Shown here: positions 17,206 through 25,905 of the stretch, one piece after another
How the letters are laid out: each line of letters starts with the position of its first letter
Numbering within the stretch: position 1 is the stretch's first letter
NCBI GenBank assembly: GCA_036675345.1
Contig: JAKFFE010000017.1
Location: 558,001-622,000, forward strand
Direction: 5' to 3'
DNA from: JALYOC01 sp036675345
GTDB taxonomy: Bacteria > Myxococcota > Myxococcia > Myxococcales > Myxococcaceae
Length of the DNA: 64,000 nucleotides
The notes under the pieces: generated by a model
Told to the model about the DNA's origin: nothing
Databases searched by the model: none
Seen by the model: only the letters and a program-made list of their open reading frames with translations
Program-made: the position numbers and the translations under genes

Positions 17206-18146
17206 CGTTTGTCCTCGCCGTTCTGCGCGGAGGCGGCAGGTGCCGGCCTCCGCCCTTCGGCCTTGGCCTGGAGTTCTTCCAGTGCCTCGGTGGCGGCCTT
17301 GCGGACCGCCGACTGATCGTGTCCCTGGGCCACCGTATACAGGTAGGCCTCCGCGTCTGCTCCTCCCAACGCCCCCAGCGCGTACAGCACCTCGCGCACG
17401 AAGCCTGGGTCCTTCCCCCGGGTCAGCGCGATCAACGGCTCCACCGCGCGCGGATCCCGAAGCTCCACCAGCTGTCCCATCGTCCGGCGCACCGTGCCCG
17501 GATCATCGCTCTGCAGCCGTTCCACCAGCGAGGGGGTGACCGAGGGGTTCCGGCGGTCGGCCAGCACCCGGATCGCCGCGTCCTTCACCCGTGGATCCGG
17601 CGAGGCCAGATCCTCCACCAGCGCCGGATCCCGCTTGTCGATCGCCACCCGCTGCAGATGGATCGCCACCACCGCGTTGGCCACCGCCTCCCGCAGCGCC
17701 TGCTGCATCGCGCTTTGGCGGGCGGAGGCGGACTCCCCGGCCACCATCACCTCCGCGGCGCCGGCGACCTCGTACTCCTCATCGCCCTCTGGACCCGCGC
17801 GCCACAGGAAGACCCGGGCCCCCACCTCGGCCGCGGTGCGGGTGCTCTCGTCCCGCTGGACGAACCGGGTGAAGCCCAGCTCCAGCGCCACCCGGGCCGC
17901 CTCCGGCCGGGGCTTGTCGCCCTCTGGAGGGGGTAGCGTGAACCGGCCCCTGGCGGCCAGTGCGTCTTCGAACAACCCCCGAATCTCCTCCGGTCCCAAC
18001 CCCAGCACCGCGTTGTCCGCCACGGTGGTCCCGGTCAACGCCACCCCCTGCAACGGATAGGTCTCGCGCCGCCGGCATCCTGAGGAGAGCACCGCCAGCG
18101 CGATCAACAACCCGAAGACGCCCGGGCGCCTGGCCCGGGCGTACAG
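17202..18146 (-). CDS. HEAT-repeat lipoprotein
   Basis: A lipoprotein of about 314 residues with a lipobox LSSGC preceded by a hydrophobic stretch (GVFGLLIALAVLSSG). Residues about 195-300 contain HEAT-like repeats (DPRVKDAAIRVLADRRNPSV, DDPGTVRRTMGQLVELRDPR, DPGFVREVLYALGALG). The start is unresolved: no ATG or GTG lies after the preceding stop at 18151. I chose the CTG at 18146, which gives a basic signal-peptide N-region. TTG at 18110 or a start inside the upstream gene are alternatives. It overlaps the next lipoprotein by ATGA. A scaffold or assembly role in the envelope is inferred from the repeats only. Confidence 0.65.
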   Translation of the reverse strand: MYARARRPGVFGLLIALAVLSSGCRRRETYPLQGVALTGTTVADNAVLGLGPEEIRGLFEDALAARGRFTLPPPEGDKPRPEAARVALELGFTRFVQRDESTRTAAEVGARVFLWRAGPEGDEEYEVAGAAEVMVAGESASARQSAMQQALREAVANAVVAIHLQRVAIDKRDPALVEDLASPDPRVKDAAIRVLADRRNPSVTPSLVERLQSDDPGTVRRTMGQLVELRDPRAVEPLIALTRGKDPGFVREVLYALGALGGADAEAYLYTVAQGHDQSAVRKAATEALEELQAKAEGRRPAPAASAQNGEDKR

Positions 18147-18150
18147 AGGA

Positions 18151-20127
18151 CTACGACCCGGCAGTGGACCCCTCGGTGTCCGGAGCCGGCGCGACGGGAG
18201 TCTCCTCCACCACCGGAGCCGGCGGCGCCTCCGCCTGGGCCGGACGGGGTTCATCCGCCGGCGGGGCCCGGAGCTCGGAGGGAGCCTCACGGGAAGCCTC
18301 GATCGATGCTTCGATCGAAGCCTCGGTCGGTGAAGCCTCGGTGGGCGAAGCCTCGGCGGGCGTCAACGGGGCAGCGGCGGACTCGCCCGGCGCGGGCGCG
18401 GCGCCTACCGGCCCACCCGGAACCGGGGCGGTGCCGCCCTCGCCCGGAGCGCCGGGATTGCGACCGCGGCGACCACGGCGGCGACGACGGCGGCGCTTGC
18501 CTCCGGCCTGGCCACCCTCGGCGTCTGCAGCAGCTCCCGGAGTGGCGCCAGCGACGAACGCGCTGGCGGCATCCAGATGCTCATCGGGCTCGTCGTCAAC
18601 CTCTTCGTCATCGCCCTCCTCCTCCCGCTTGGGCGCGGCGACCTGCTGGGGGGCCGGCTCGGAGCGGCGGGGCGGCTGGACTTCGGCGGCGCCGTTCTCT
18701 TCTCCGTTCTCTTCCGAGGACTCCTCGGTCGAGCTGCGGCCCGGACGCTCGGGGCTGCCCTCGCGCTGGACCTTCTCCCGGTGCCGCTCTTCGCGACGGC
18801 GGGCGGCCTCCTCGGCATCGGAGTGGGCGAGGGCGAAGAACGCCTCGTCGATCTCGAACATCTCGACGGTGGTGACCTTCACCGCGGCCTGGGCGTCCAG
18901 GAACTTGTCCGCCAGGGCGTCTCCGCACCACATCAGCACCATCCCGCCCTGGGTCTGCTGCGCCTCGGTCCGCGCATCCGAGCGGACCTCACCGGCGCTG
19001 CACAGCAGGCCGACCTGGCCGGCGTAGTTCTGCAGATCCTTGCGCAGCTCCTTGACCTCCTTGCGATCCAGCGCCGGGTTGCCGCGCAGGATCCGCACCG
19101 CGTAACGCAGCTCCACGCTGCCGTCGCGGCGGCGGGCGGTGAGCAGCGGGCCTTCCTTGGAGCGCTTGGCCACCTTCAGCTCGCGGAAGCCGTGCGCGTG
19201 CAGCATGCGCACCACCGACTTCTCCAGCGTCCCTCCGTCCAGCTCGCTCAGGCGCTTGCGCAGGGTCTTGGCCACCGCGCGGCGGTACTCCTTGATCGCC
19301 GTCTTGGCCGTGGCCAGGGCGGACTCCACCGTGCCGTCGGCGGCAAGCGCCACTGGCGCCCCCACCGGCACCGCGGCGCCCCGGGCAGGGAAGACCGGAC
19401 GTCCGCCCTCCAGGGGGATGCCCAGCGCCTCGGCGAACGCAGCCACCAGCTCCACCGGCAGCGCCTCCGAGGGGGACCCGGCGCGCTCCAGGGAGATCTG
19501 TCCGGAGGCTTTGTCCAGACTGAACTGGGGGCGACGGCCAGCGTCGATCCGCTTCTGGTTGTCCTCCAGCAGCGCGGTCAGGATCCGCTCCGCGCCCAGC
19601 TCGTCGGAGGCCAGCTCCTTCTCGCGCGCGCGGTTGGCGATGTCGTCCGGCCGCAGCGGCTGGCCGACCTCGCTGAGGATCTCGAACACCACCTCGGCGA
19701 TCGGCGGGAACTTCTTGCGACGGCGCCCACCCTCCTCCTCGTCCCGGCGGCCACCCTTGCGGTCCCGATCGGTGCGGCCCGACGCGCGCGCGTTGTCGTT
19801 GCGCGACTCGGGGTGACGCTCCACCGGACGCAGGGGAGGCAGATCCTCCTCGGGGTTCGGGTCGGGGATTCCGGTCTGGGACAGCGCCTCGACGTCCTCG
19901 GGTACACCCCACTCGATCAGCGCGAACGTGTCCTTCGCAGTGACGCACACCCGGCGGTCACGTGCCCGGCGGGCCATGGCGGCCAGACGGGACAACATGG
20001 TTTGCTCGGGCGTCTTGCCGACATGCGAAAGCAGGTTCTGCGTGATCGACTTTTGGGTGATCTCCAGGAAGTGAAGCGGGCGTCCTTCGCTTTCCAGAAC
20101 GCGAAGCGCGGCTTCGTAGAATGTCAT
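18151..20127 (-). CDS. HARE-HTH / Mrr-like nuclease-fold protein with basic tail
   Basis: A 658-residue protein. Residues 1-73 (TFYEAALRVLESEGRPLHFL) match a HARE-HTH winged helix, and residues about 140-214 (FPPIAEVVFEILSEVGQPLR) look like a second. Residues about 300-405 resemble an Mrr-type restriction endonuclease fold (GTLEKSVVRMLHAHGFRELK, then DGSVELRYAVRILRG), but the catalytic lysine of the usual Q-x-K is replaced by Arg345-type residues. The rest is disordered: acidic stretches, RRRRRRRGRRGR near residue 555, and Pro/Thr/Glu/Ala/Ser repeats near residue 600. Restriction, DNA repair or a nucleic-acid-binding regulator are all possible. It heads the run leading to hom. Confidence 0.7.
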   Translation of the reverse strand: MTFYEAALRVLESEGRPLHFLEITQKSITQNLLSHVGKTPEQTMLSRLAAMARRARDRRVCVTAKDTFALIEWGVPEDVEALSQTGIPDPNPEEDLPPLRPVERHPESRNDNARASGRTDRDRKGGRRDEEEGGRRRKKFPPIAEVVFEILSEVGQPLRPDDIANRAREKELASDELGAERILTALLEDNQKRIDAGRRPQFSLDKASGQISLERAGSPSEALPVELVAAFAEALGIPLEGGRPVFPARGAAVPVGAPVALAADGTVESALATAKTAIKEYRRAVAKTLRKRLSELDGGTLEKSVVRMLHAHGFRELKVAKRSKEGPLLTARRRDGSVELRYAVRILRGNPALDRKEVKELRKDLQNYAGQVGLLCSAGEVRSDARTEAQQTQGGMVLMWCGDALADKFLDAQAAVKVTTVEMFEIDEAFFALAHSDAEEAARRREERHREKVQREGSPERPGRSSTEESSEENGEENGAAEVQPPRRSEPAPQQVAAPKREEEGDDEEVDDEPDEHLDAASAFVAGATPGAAADAEGGQAGGKRRRRRRRGRRGRNPGAPGEGGTAPVPGGPVGAAPAPGESAAAPLTPAEASPTEASPTEASIEASIEASREAPSELRAPPADEPRPAQAEAPPAPVVEETPVAPAPDTEGSTAGS

Positions 20128-20230
20128 TGAAGAGTTTCCTTGAAATCGGCTGAAATTTCGGAACGTTACATCGCTCCAAAAAAGGTGGGAGATCGTAGGG
20201 CCCGGTGATCAGGGTTGTCAACGAAACCGA

Positions 20231-22396
20231 ATGATCCGCTTCCGGATTGGACAGGGCTGGAGACGCGAGCGCTCGGCGCCCGTGGATGGCTTTGGCCTGG
20301 AGCTGGACGGCATCAATCTCCTGTCCGGGGCCGGGGAGGAACCACTGACCCGGGTGGTCCCGGACCTGGTGGAGGCTGTCCATTCGCTCTATGCCCGGGC
20401 GCAGCCGGTGGCGCAAGCCTCACTGCCCGAGGCCCACCTGGAGCTGGTCTTCCTGCGGGACGTGGACCTGGTGGAGCTGTCGCTGGTCAGCCTGGGGCGG
20501 CCGGCCCGGCAGATCCGCCCTCCCCTGCGGCTGGACCTGGAGGAGCTGGCGGCGGCCACCGCGCGCTGCGCCCGGACCCTGCTGGACGACCTGGACGCGG
20601 CGGCCCCCACCGCGCTGAGCGCGCCTCTGCGCAAGCGCCTGGTCCAGCGGGTGGAGGCCCTGGAGACGGGCGAGCCCGAGGAACAGGACCGGACCTCCGC
20701 GGGGGGCTGGTCCTACGAGCAGTTCACCCGCGCCCCCGGGGACTTTGGCTTCCGCCTGGTCGACCCGCGGGATCGGCTGCTGACCTTCGATCGCAAGGGG
20801 GAGGCGCCGCTGGCGTCGCTGCTGGTGGACGGCCGGTTGACGCTGAGGCTGTCCGCCACCCAGCTATGGACCGAGGAGGCGCAGCCCTTCCTGTTCGCGC
20901 TGGAGCTGTCCCGTCAGAGCGGCGAGCTGGCGCATGCGCTGGAGGTCCACGACCCGGTGTTCCGCTTCCGCCCGGGCGGCCTGGGCCCGGAGCTGACCGT
21001 GGAGCTGCGGGCGAACACGGTGGATGGCCACCCGCTGCCCGCCACCGCGCTGGCCCGGGGGATGGTGGGGCTGTCGATGGGGATCGCCGCCGCGGCTGCC
21101 TCCCGGAACAAGACCCAGGCCAAGAATCCTTACCTCCAGGAGCTGATGGCGCGCAGCCGCGAGGTGCTGGCCCACCTGCAGCCGGCGCGGGCCAGCACCC
21201 AGGGTTCGGCCAGCCCGTCGCGCCCCCGCCGGGGTTCGGAGACCCAGCCGCTGCCTCTGCCCGGCCGGGTCCGCCGGCTGCGCTTTGAACCCCGCTGGCA
21301 GAAGCAGTCGCTGGGCGGTGAGGGCGAGGCGAGGCTGCTGCTGACCCCGCACGGTCCGGTGGTGAGCGGGCCGGAGCTGGCGGCAGGCTTTGGCCCGATG
21401 GGAGAGCTGCGCTTTCGCCACCTCTCCGCGCGCGGGGTGGCGTTCGCGGCGGACGAGGCGATCCTGGTCGCGGAGCCGCACCGGGTGGCCTGCTTCGAGG
21501 GGGCCGGGCCGGAAGCCCGCTGGGTGCGCAGCCACGATGGGATGCCCCTGGGCCCGGAGCTGATCCGCCAGGAGGGGGTCTTGCTGGCGCCCTCGGAGGG
21601 ACGGGCGGTGGTGGCCTTCTCCGAGCTGACCGGTCGCGAGCTGTGGCGGTCGATGCCCGCCCGCACCCAGCGGACCTTCCTGAAGGTGCAGGCGCACCGG
21701 GTGCTGGTGGCCACCGACGCGGGGCACCTCTACGGGCTGGAGCTGGCCGACGGGCAGATCAAATACCGGCTCCGTGCGCCGTTGCCCTTCCAGCAGCAGC
21801 CGATCTCCTGGGGACGCCGGCTGCTGGCGGTGCTGGGGCGGGGATCGCACCACGCGCTGTTCGTGGTGGATGCGCACTCCGGGGAGGTGGCCTGGGAGCA
21901 GGATCTGAACCTGGCCCGCCCCAGCGCGCCGTTGATCACCGGCAGCCGGGCCTACGTGGCCGGAGAGCGCGACGGCGAAGGGGTGCTGCTCTGCTACGGG
22001 GCCGCCGGTCGCCCGGTATGGGAGCGGTCACTGCATCTGGGCCCGGGCCGATACGCGCTCAAGGCGGTGGGGCGATCGATCGTGGTGGTGTCCCAGACCG
22101 GGGCCGCCACCCTGCTCTCGCCGGAGGGCACGGTGGAGTGGCACCTGGGCGCAGCGGGAGAGGCGATCTTCCGTCCCCTCCCTGCGATCGCCGCCCGCGG
22201 GGTGCTGGTGATCCCCGGGGAACGGGTCCGCGCAGTGGATCCGCGCGGAGGCCAGGTCCTGGCCGAGGTGGAGGCCAGCCCCGGGCTGTGCGACCTGAAG
22301 GCCGACGCCCGGCTCAATCTCTATTTGCTGGAGGAGTCCGGAGAGCTGAAGGCCTTCCGATTGACCACCCAGCTGGCGGTGGTGGAAGGGCGCTGA
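20231..22396 (+). CDS. PQQ-like beta-propeller repeat protein
   Basis: A 721-residue protein without a signal peptide. The first 360 residues are a helical/beta region of unknown type. From about residue 375 it carries PQQ/WD-type blades with the usual motifs: YGLELADGQIKYRLRAPLPF, FVVDAHSGEVAWEQDLNLAR, LLCYGAAGRPVWERSLHL, TLLSPEGTVEWHLGAAG. Such propellers mediate protein interactions; the absence of export suggests a cytoplasmic location. It is divergent from the HARE-HTH gene (103-bp gap) and convergent with the next gene. Function is not predictable; the fold is well supported. Confidence 0.75.
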   Translation: MIRFRIGQGWRRERSAPVDGFGLELDGINLLSGAGEEPLTRVVPDLVEAVHSLYARAQPVAQASLPEAHLELVFLRDVDLVELSLVSLGRPARQIRPPLRLDLEELAAATARCARTLLDDLDAAAPTALSAPLRKRLVQRVEALETGEPEEQDRTSAGGWSYEQFTRAPGDFGFRLVDPRDRLLTFDRKGEAPLASLLVDGRLTLRLSATQLWTEEAQPFLFALELSRQSGELAHALEVHDPVFRFRPGGLGPELTVELRANTVDGHPLPATALARGMVGLSMGIAAAAASRNKTQAKNPYLQELMARSREVLAHLQPARASTQGSASPSRPRRGSETQPLPLPGRVRRLRFEPRWQKQSLGGEGEARLLLTPHGPVVSGPELAAGFGPMGELRFRHLSARGVAFAADEAILVAEPHRVACFEGAGPEARWVRSHDGMPLGPELIRQEGVLLAPSEGRAVVAFSELTGRELWRSMPARTQRTFLKVQAHRVLVATDAGHLYGLELADGQIKYRLRAPLPFQQQPISWGRRLLAVLGRGSHHALFVVDAHSGEVAWEQDLNLARPSAPLITGSRAYVAGERDGEGVLLCYGAAGRPVWERSLHLGPGRYALKAVGRSIVVVSQTGAATLLSPEGTVEWHLGAAGEAIFRPLPAIAARGVLVIPGERVRAVDPRGGQVLAEVEASPGLCDLKADARLNLYLLEESGELKAFRLTTQLAVVEGR

Positions 22397-22423
22397 GCCC
22401 GGGAGCCACCTCCAACGAAGCCG

Positions 22424-23314
22424 CTACCGCCCGCCGATCTCCTCCGGCTCCCGGGTGGTCTCCTCGGCGCCGACCCACTTGTCGCCCTTGCTCAGCTTCC
22501 ACTCCGGGGGGACGTCCAGCTTCCAGGTGTACGTGGCGTTGGCTTCGCCGCCGGTCTGCGAGCGCGAGTTCACGGTGAAGGTGATCTCCGCCTTCTTCAC
22601 CTCGAAGGGGACCAGGCCCACGTCGTAGTGGCCGAACACCATCTGCGGGGGGAACTCGGCGATGAACAGCTCCGGCCAGTCGATCTTCATCGACGGCTCG
22701 CTGGCGTTCATCTCCGCCAGCAGCTTCCCCTTCTCGTCCCAGAACTTCCACGCCACCCCGAAGGAGGAGGAGGTGACCATCTTCTTCAGCTTCCCGTCCT
22801 CCTTCATCTCCCGCTGGGCGCCCCACAGCAACACCCGGTAGCGGATGTTCGGCTCACCGGCGACCATCTTCTCCTCGGTCACCACGTCCAGCCGCATCCC
22901 CTTGTCGGTGGCGGTGAAGGTCGGGTCGTGCTTGCCGGCGCGCAGGGTGTCGAACTGCGCCTTCACGTAGTCGTAGTGGACCTTGGGATCGCCGCCGCCC
23001 TTCTTGGCGCCCCCGCCCTTCTTCTCCACCCGGATCAGGTAGTCGTCGAAGTCCTTGTTCCCGTCGAAGCGGGCCAGGTGCTCGTCCACCGACTTGAAGT
23101 AGCCCTTGAGAAAGGGGTTCACCTCCTCGCGGTAGCCCTTCTCGTCCGGGTTGGTGCGGATCCAGCCCACCCGCTCCAGATAGGCGGACTGCAGCTTCTC
23201 GAAGCTGGCCACCTGCTCGGCGACCGCCACCTTGTCGTTCACCCGCCCGTACATGATGACCGAACCGACCACGAACGCGACCAGACCCACGATGACACCG
23301 ATGTAGCGCTTCAA
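22424..23314 (-). CDS. Membrane-anchored protein of unknown function
   Basis: A 296-residue protein with one N-terminal transmembrane helix (KRYIGVIVGLVAFVVGSVIM), then a large soluble domain with a Lys/Gly-rich insert (KKGGGAKKGGGD, about residues 98-110). The start is the TTG at 23314, fixed by AAAGGAG five bases upstream. The frame is open for 85 more codons upstream, but these overlap the divergent gene and have no similarity. The soluble part has beta-strand patterns (EITFTVNSRSQTG, ATYTWKLDVPPEW) and no recognised motif. It likely faces the periplasm. Function unknown. Confidence 0.7.
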   Translation of the reverse strand: MKRYIGVIVGLVAFVVGSVIMYGRVNDKVAVAEQVASFEKLQSAYLERVGWIRTNPDEKGYREEVNPFLKGYFKSVDEHLARFDGNKDFDDYLIRVEKKGGGAKKGGGDPKVHYDYVKAQFDTLRAGKHDPTFTATDKGMRLDVVTEEKMVAGEPNIRYRVLLWGAQREMKEDGKLKKMVTSSSFGVAWKFWDEKGKLLAEMNASEPSMKIDWPELFIAEFPPQMVFGHYDVGLVPFEVKKAEITFTVNSRSQTGGEANATYTWKLDVPPEWKLSKGDKWVGAEETTREPEEIGGR

Positions 23315-23361
23315 GCTGGCTCCTTTGGAAGGCCGCCGGGGTGATATGAAAAACGCGAACC

Positions 23362-24384
23362 TTGATCCAGACCACGGCCGATACGTTCGAACTGCCCGCC
23401 GCGTTGCCCCTCGAGGATGGCGGACTGTTGATGCACGCGAAGCTCGCCTACGAGACCTACGGGCGCTTTTCTGCGGACCGCGCGGTGATCCTCCTTCACG
23501 ACCTGCCGCACTCGCACCAGGCTCTGGGCGAAGGCGGGACGACGATCTATCAGCCGTCCGGGTGGGCACGCGAGCTTGTCGGTGTGGGCCGCCTGCTCTC
23601 CCCCCTCGATCACTACGTGGTGTCGGTGAACCTGCTCGGAAGTCCGTTCGGCTCCACCTCGCCTGCCAGCCTGGATGAGGACACCGGGAAACCGCTGGGG
23701 CCGATCTTTCCGCAGATCACCGTGCTGGACATGGCGCGGGCGGTGTCGGGGCTGGTGCGAGGACTGAACCTGACCCAGGTCCACGCGGTGGTGGGCGTCG
23801 GGCTGGGGGGGATGGTGGCGCTGAGGCTGGCTGCCCTGTTCCGGGAGCTGGTCCGGGGAGTGGTGGCGATCGGTACCGCCAAGACCCTGCCCGAAGGGCT
23901 GCGGGAGCAGCTGTCGATGACCGGCCAGCTGCTGGGTTCGGACCCGGCGCATCAGGAGGGCAACTACCCGGCTGGCCAGGGACCGAAGCGGACGCTGCGC
24001 AACCTGCGCTACGACTTTTTGCTGCGGGCCTCGGGGGATCCGGCGATCACCCCGGAGACGGCGGCCGGCAAGCAGCTGGCGGCGGAGGCGGACGGGTTCG
24101 CCGAAGAGTTCGATCCGAACTGCTACGCGCTGCTGGCCGGAGCGCTGGGCCGGGCGGACCTGAGCGACTACCTGGAGCGGATCCGCTCGCGGGTGCTGCT
24201 GGTGGCCAACGGCGTCGACGGGGTGGCCCCCGTGAACCGCGTCCGCGACACCTACCATCTGCTCACCGCCGCGGGAGCACTGGCCCACTTCTACGAGCTG
24301 CCGCCCGAGGCCGGGCACGCCACCCAGTCCGCGGGAGCGAACCGGTTGCGAGGACCGCTGGGCGAGTTCCTGTCGATGCTGTGA
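23362..24384 (+). CDS. MetX-like alpha/beta-hydrolase lacking the nucleophile serine
   Basis: A 340-residue protein of the homoserine O-acyltransferase (MetX) type: GGLLMHAKLAYETYGRFSAD, SVNLLGSPFGSTSPAS, FPQITVLDMARA and GLNLTQVHAVVGVGLGGM. In MetX the last motif is GGSxGGM with the catalytic serine. Here residue 147 is Gly (codon GGG, 23800-23802). The acid (GVDGVAP) and histidine (EAGHA) regions are still recognisable. It is therefore probably not an acyltransferase as such, or it has been recruited to a binding role. The start is a TTG at 23362, divergent by 47 bp from the preceding gene; no ATG fits the N-terminal similarity. Confidence 0.8.
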   Translation: MIQTTADTFELPAALPLEDGGLLMHAKLAYETYGRFSADRAVILLHDLPHSHQALGEGGTTIYQPSGWARELVGVGRLLSPLDHYVVSVNLLGSPFGSTSPASLDEDTGKPLGPIFPQITVLDMARAVSGLVRGLNLTQVHAVVGVGLGGMVALRLAALFRELVRGVVAIGTAKTLPEGLREQLSMTGQLLGSDPAHQEGNYPAGQGPKRTLRNLRYDFLLRASGDPAITPETAAGKQLAAEADGFAEEFDPNCYALLAGALGRADLSDYLERIRSRVLLVANGVDGVAPVNRVRDTYHLLTAAGALAHFYELPPEAGHATQSAGANRLRGPLGEFLSML

Positions 24385-24402
24385 TTGCGAACGGTGGAGG
24401 CG

Positions 24403-24506
24403 CTCGCACGGGCCGCCTGCTTCGTCCGGGGTTCCGGCGGTCAGGCCGGACGAACTCGCACCGGGCGCCTACTTCGTCCGGGGTTCCGGCTGTCAGGCCG
24501 GACTCA
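24403..24506. repeat. Tandem palindromic repeat, two 52-bp units
   Basis: Two adjacent 52-bp copies (24403-24454 and 24455-24506) differ at only about seven positions. Each holds TTCGTCCGG, GGTTCCGG and AGGCCGGAC, so each can fold into a hairpin; copy 1 pairs TTCGTCCGG with CCGGACGAA perfectly. Copy 2 ends on the udk stop codon. A related element lies at 38339-38430. They separate the convergent metX-like and udk genes and may act as a terminator for both. Confidence 0.65.
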
Positions 24507-25124
24507 CGCGGCCAGCTTGGCCTTGATCGCGTTGACCAGCATCTCGATCGCGATGTCGTTGTTGCCGCCGTGGGGGACGATGATGTCCGCGTAGCGCTTG
24601 GAGGGTTCGACGAACCCCATGTGCATCGGCCGGACGTGGCGGAAGTACTGGGCGACCACGTGGTCGAAGTCCCGGCCGCGCTCCTTGATGTCCCGGGTGA
24701 GGCGCCGGATGATCCGCACGTCGTCCTCGGCATCCACGAAGATCTTCATGTCCATCAGATCCCGGATCGCCGCCAGGTGCAGGACCAGGATCCCCTCGAT
24801 CAGGATCACCCCACCCGGCTGCACCGTGGTGGTCTGCTCGGCGCGGGTGGAGCGGACGAAGTCGTAGACCGGCTTCTGGATTGCCCGGCCCGCCTTGAGC
24901 TCCTTGAGATGCCTGACCAGCAGGTCGGTGTCGAAGGCGTCCGGGTGGTCGAAGTTCACCTCCCGCCGCTCCTCCAAGGAGAGATCCACCAGATCGCGGT
25001 AGTAGGCGTCCTGGTCCACGAAGGCCACCCGGGAGGAGGCCAGCGCCTCGTGCACCTTTCGGGTGACGGTGGTCTTGCCTGAGGCCGTACCACCCGCAAT
25101 TCCCACGATGATTGGTGCCGACAT
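24504..25124 (-). CDS. udk: Uridine kinase
   Basis: A 206-residue uridine/cytidine kinase of pyrimidine salvage. The Walker A motif GIAGGTASGKTT is at residues 8-19. Family motifs DQDAYYRDL, NFDHPDAFDTDLL, YDFVRSTR, VILIEGILVL and RRLTRDIKERGRDF all follow in order. Length is typical. The ATG at 25124 starts directly before the P-loop strand. It is an isolated gene, convergent with the MetX-like gene. The 112 bp upstream show no clear promoter. Confidence 0.96.
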   Translation of the reverse strand: MSAPIIVGIAGGTASGKTTVTRKVHEALASSRVAFVDQDAYYRDLVDLSLEERREVNFDHPDAFDTDLLVRHLKELKAGRAIQKPVYDFVRSTRAEQTTTVQPGGVILIEGILVLHLAAIRDLMDMKIFVDAEDDVRIIRRLTRDIKERGRDFDHVVAQYFRHVRPMHMGFVEPSKRYADIIVPHGGNNDIAIEMLVNAIKAKLAA

Positions 25125-25236
25125 GATGAACGCCGGTAACTAGCGGACAGAACCAGGCCGGGCAAGCCGCGGTTGCGGGGCACCGACACCAGCACCCTTG
25201 CTTCTCACGCCGTGCAGGTGCGCGCTGCCTGACGCG

Positions 25237-25905
25237 CTAGCTCCTCGTCTGCGCGAAAGCCATCCCGCGCAACCTTGCGACCAGGTCGCGACGAAACTCG
25301 TCGAGTTCCTTGGGATCAACCGCTCCAGGCAGCGCCGCCTCGGGGCCGATGCGGATGCTGTCGAGCACCCAGGCTAGCGTGGCCGGATCCACGCCCCGGT
25401 CCTTGAGGGACGCGTCGCGAATGGCGTCTTCGAGGCGAAACTGTTGGAGCCCGAGGAGTGCCTGGAGGTCGACCAGATCCTTGGCTTCGCTGCGTCCGAT
25501 CAATGCCGAGAGCTTGTTGGCGGCGATCTCCCGGAGGGTATCGAGCCGGAGGATTCCCCGAACGACCTTCTGTAGATCCACCTGTGGAACACGATCGACC
25601 ACCAGGTCCACGACACAAGTCTCCTGGCCTCGACGGGCCAGCCAGCGCTGGAACTCTGCGAACCTGCGCACCGGCTCCAACGTGGCCCCAGCCGCTCTGG
25701 CGGACTCATTCAGGACCCGCGAGGCATCCTCCAGGTCCACTCCCGGAGGAGAGAACAGGTCGAGGTCCTCGGTTTCCCGATGTCCGAGGTAGAAGCCGCC
25801 GAGCGCTGCGCCACCGGTCAGAAAGAAGCGCTGCTCCCGCGAGAAGAACTCACGGAGGAGGTCCTCCTGCAGGACGGTGAGCCTACTGAGCGGGGATGAG
25901 GCCAT
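25237..25905 (-). CDS. AbiEii/DUF1814-like nucleotidyltransferase
   Basis: A 222-residue protein with a minimal nucleotidyltransferase core. FFLTGGAALGGFYLGHRETEDLDLF (residues about 26-50) contains the GG motif and the D-x-D metal site (E-D-L-D-L). IAANKLSALIGRSEAKDLVDLQALL is characteristic of AbiEii/AbiGii-type toxins. AbiE systems are type IV toxin-antitoxin or phage-abortive pairs. The ATG at 25905 has GGAGG just upstream and lies 23 bp inside the preceding small gene, so the two are coupled. The usual AbiEi antitoxin is not present; the 93-residue partner is unrelated to it as far as I can see. Codon use looks less GC-extreme than neighbours. Confidence 0.82.
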   Translation of the reverse strand: MASSPLSRLTVLQEDLLREFFSREQRFFLTGGAALGGFYLGHRETEDLDLFSPPGVDLEDASRVLNESARAAGATLEPVRRFAEFQRWLARRGQETCVVDLVVDRVPQVDLQKVVRGILRLDTLREIAANKLSALIGRSEAKDLVDLQALLGLQQFRLEDAIRDASLKDRGVDPATLAWVLDSIRIGPEAALPGAVDPKELDEFRRDLVARLRGMAFAQTRS

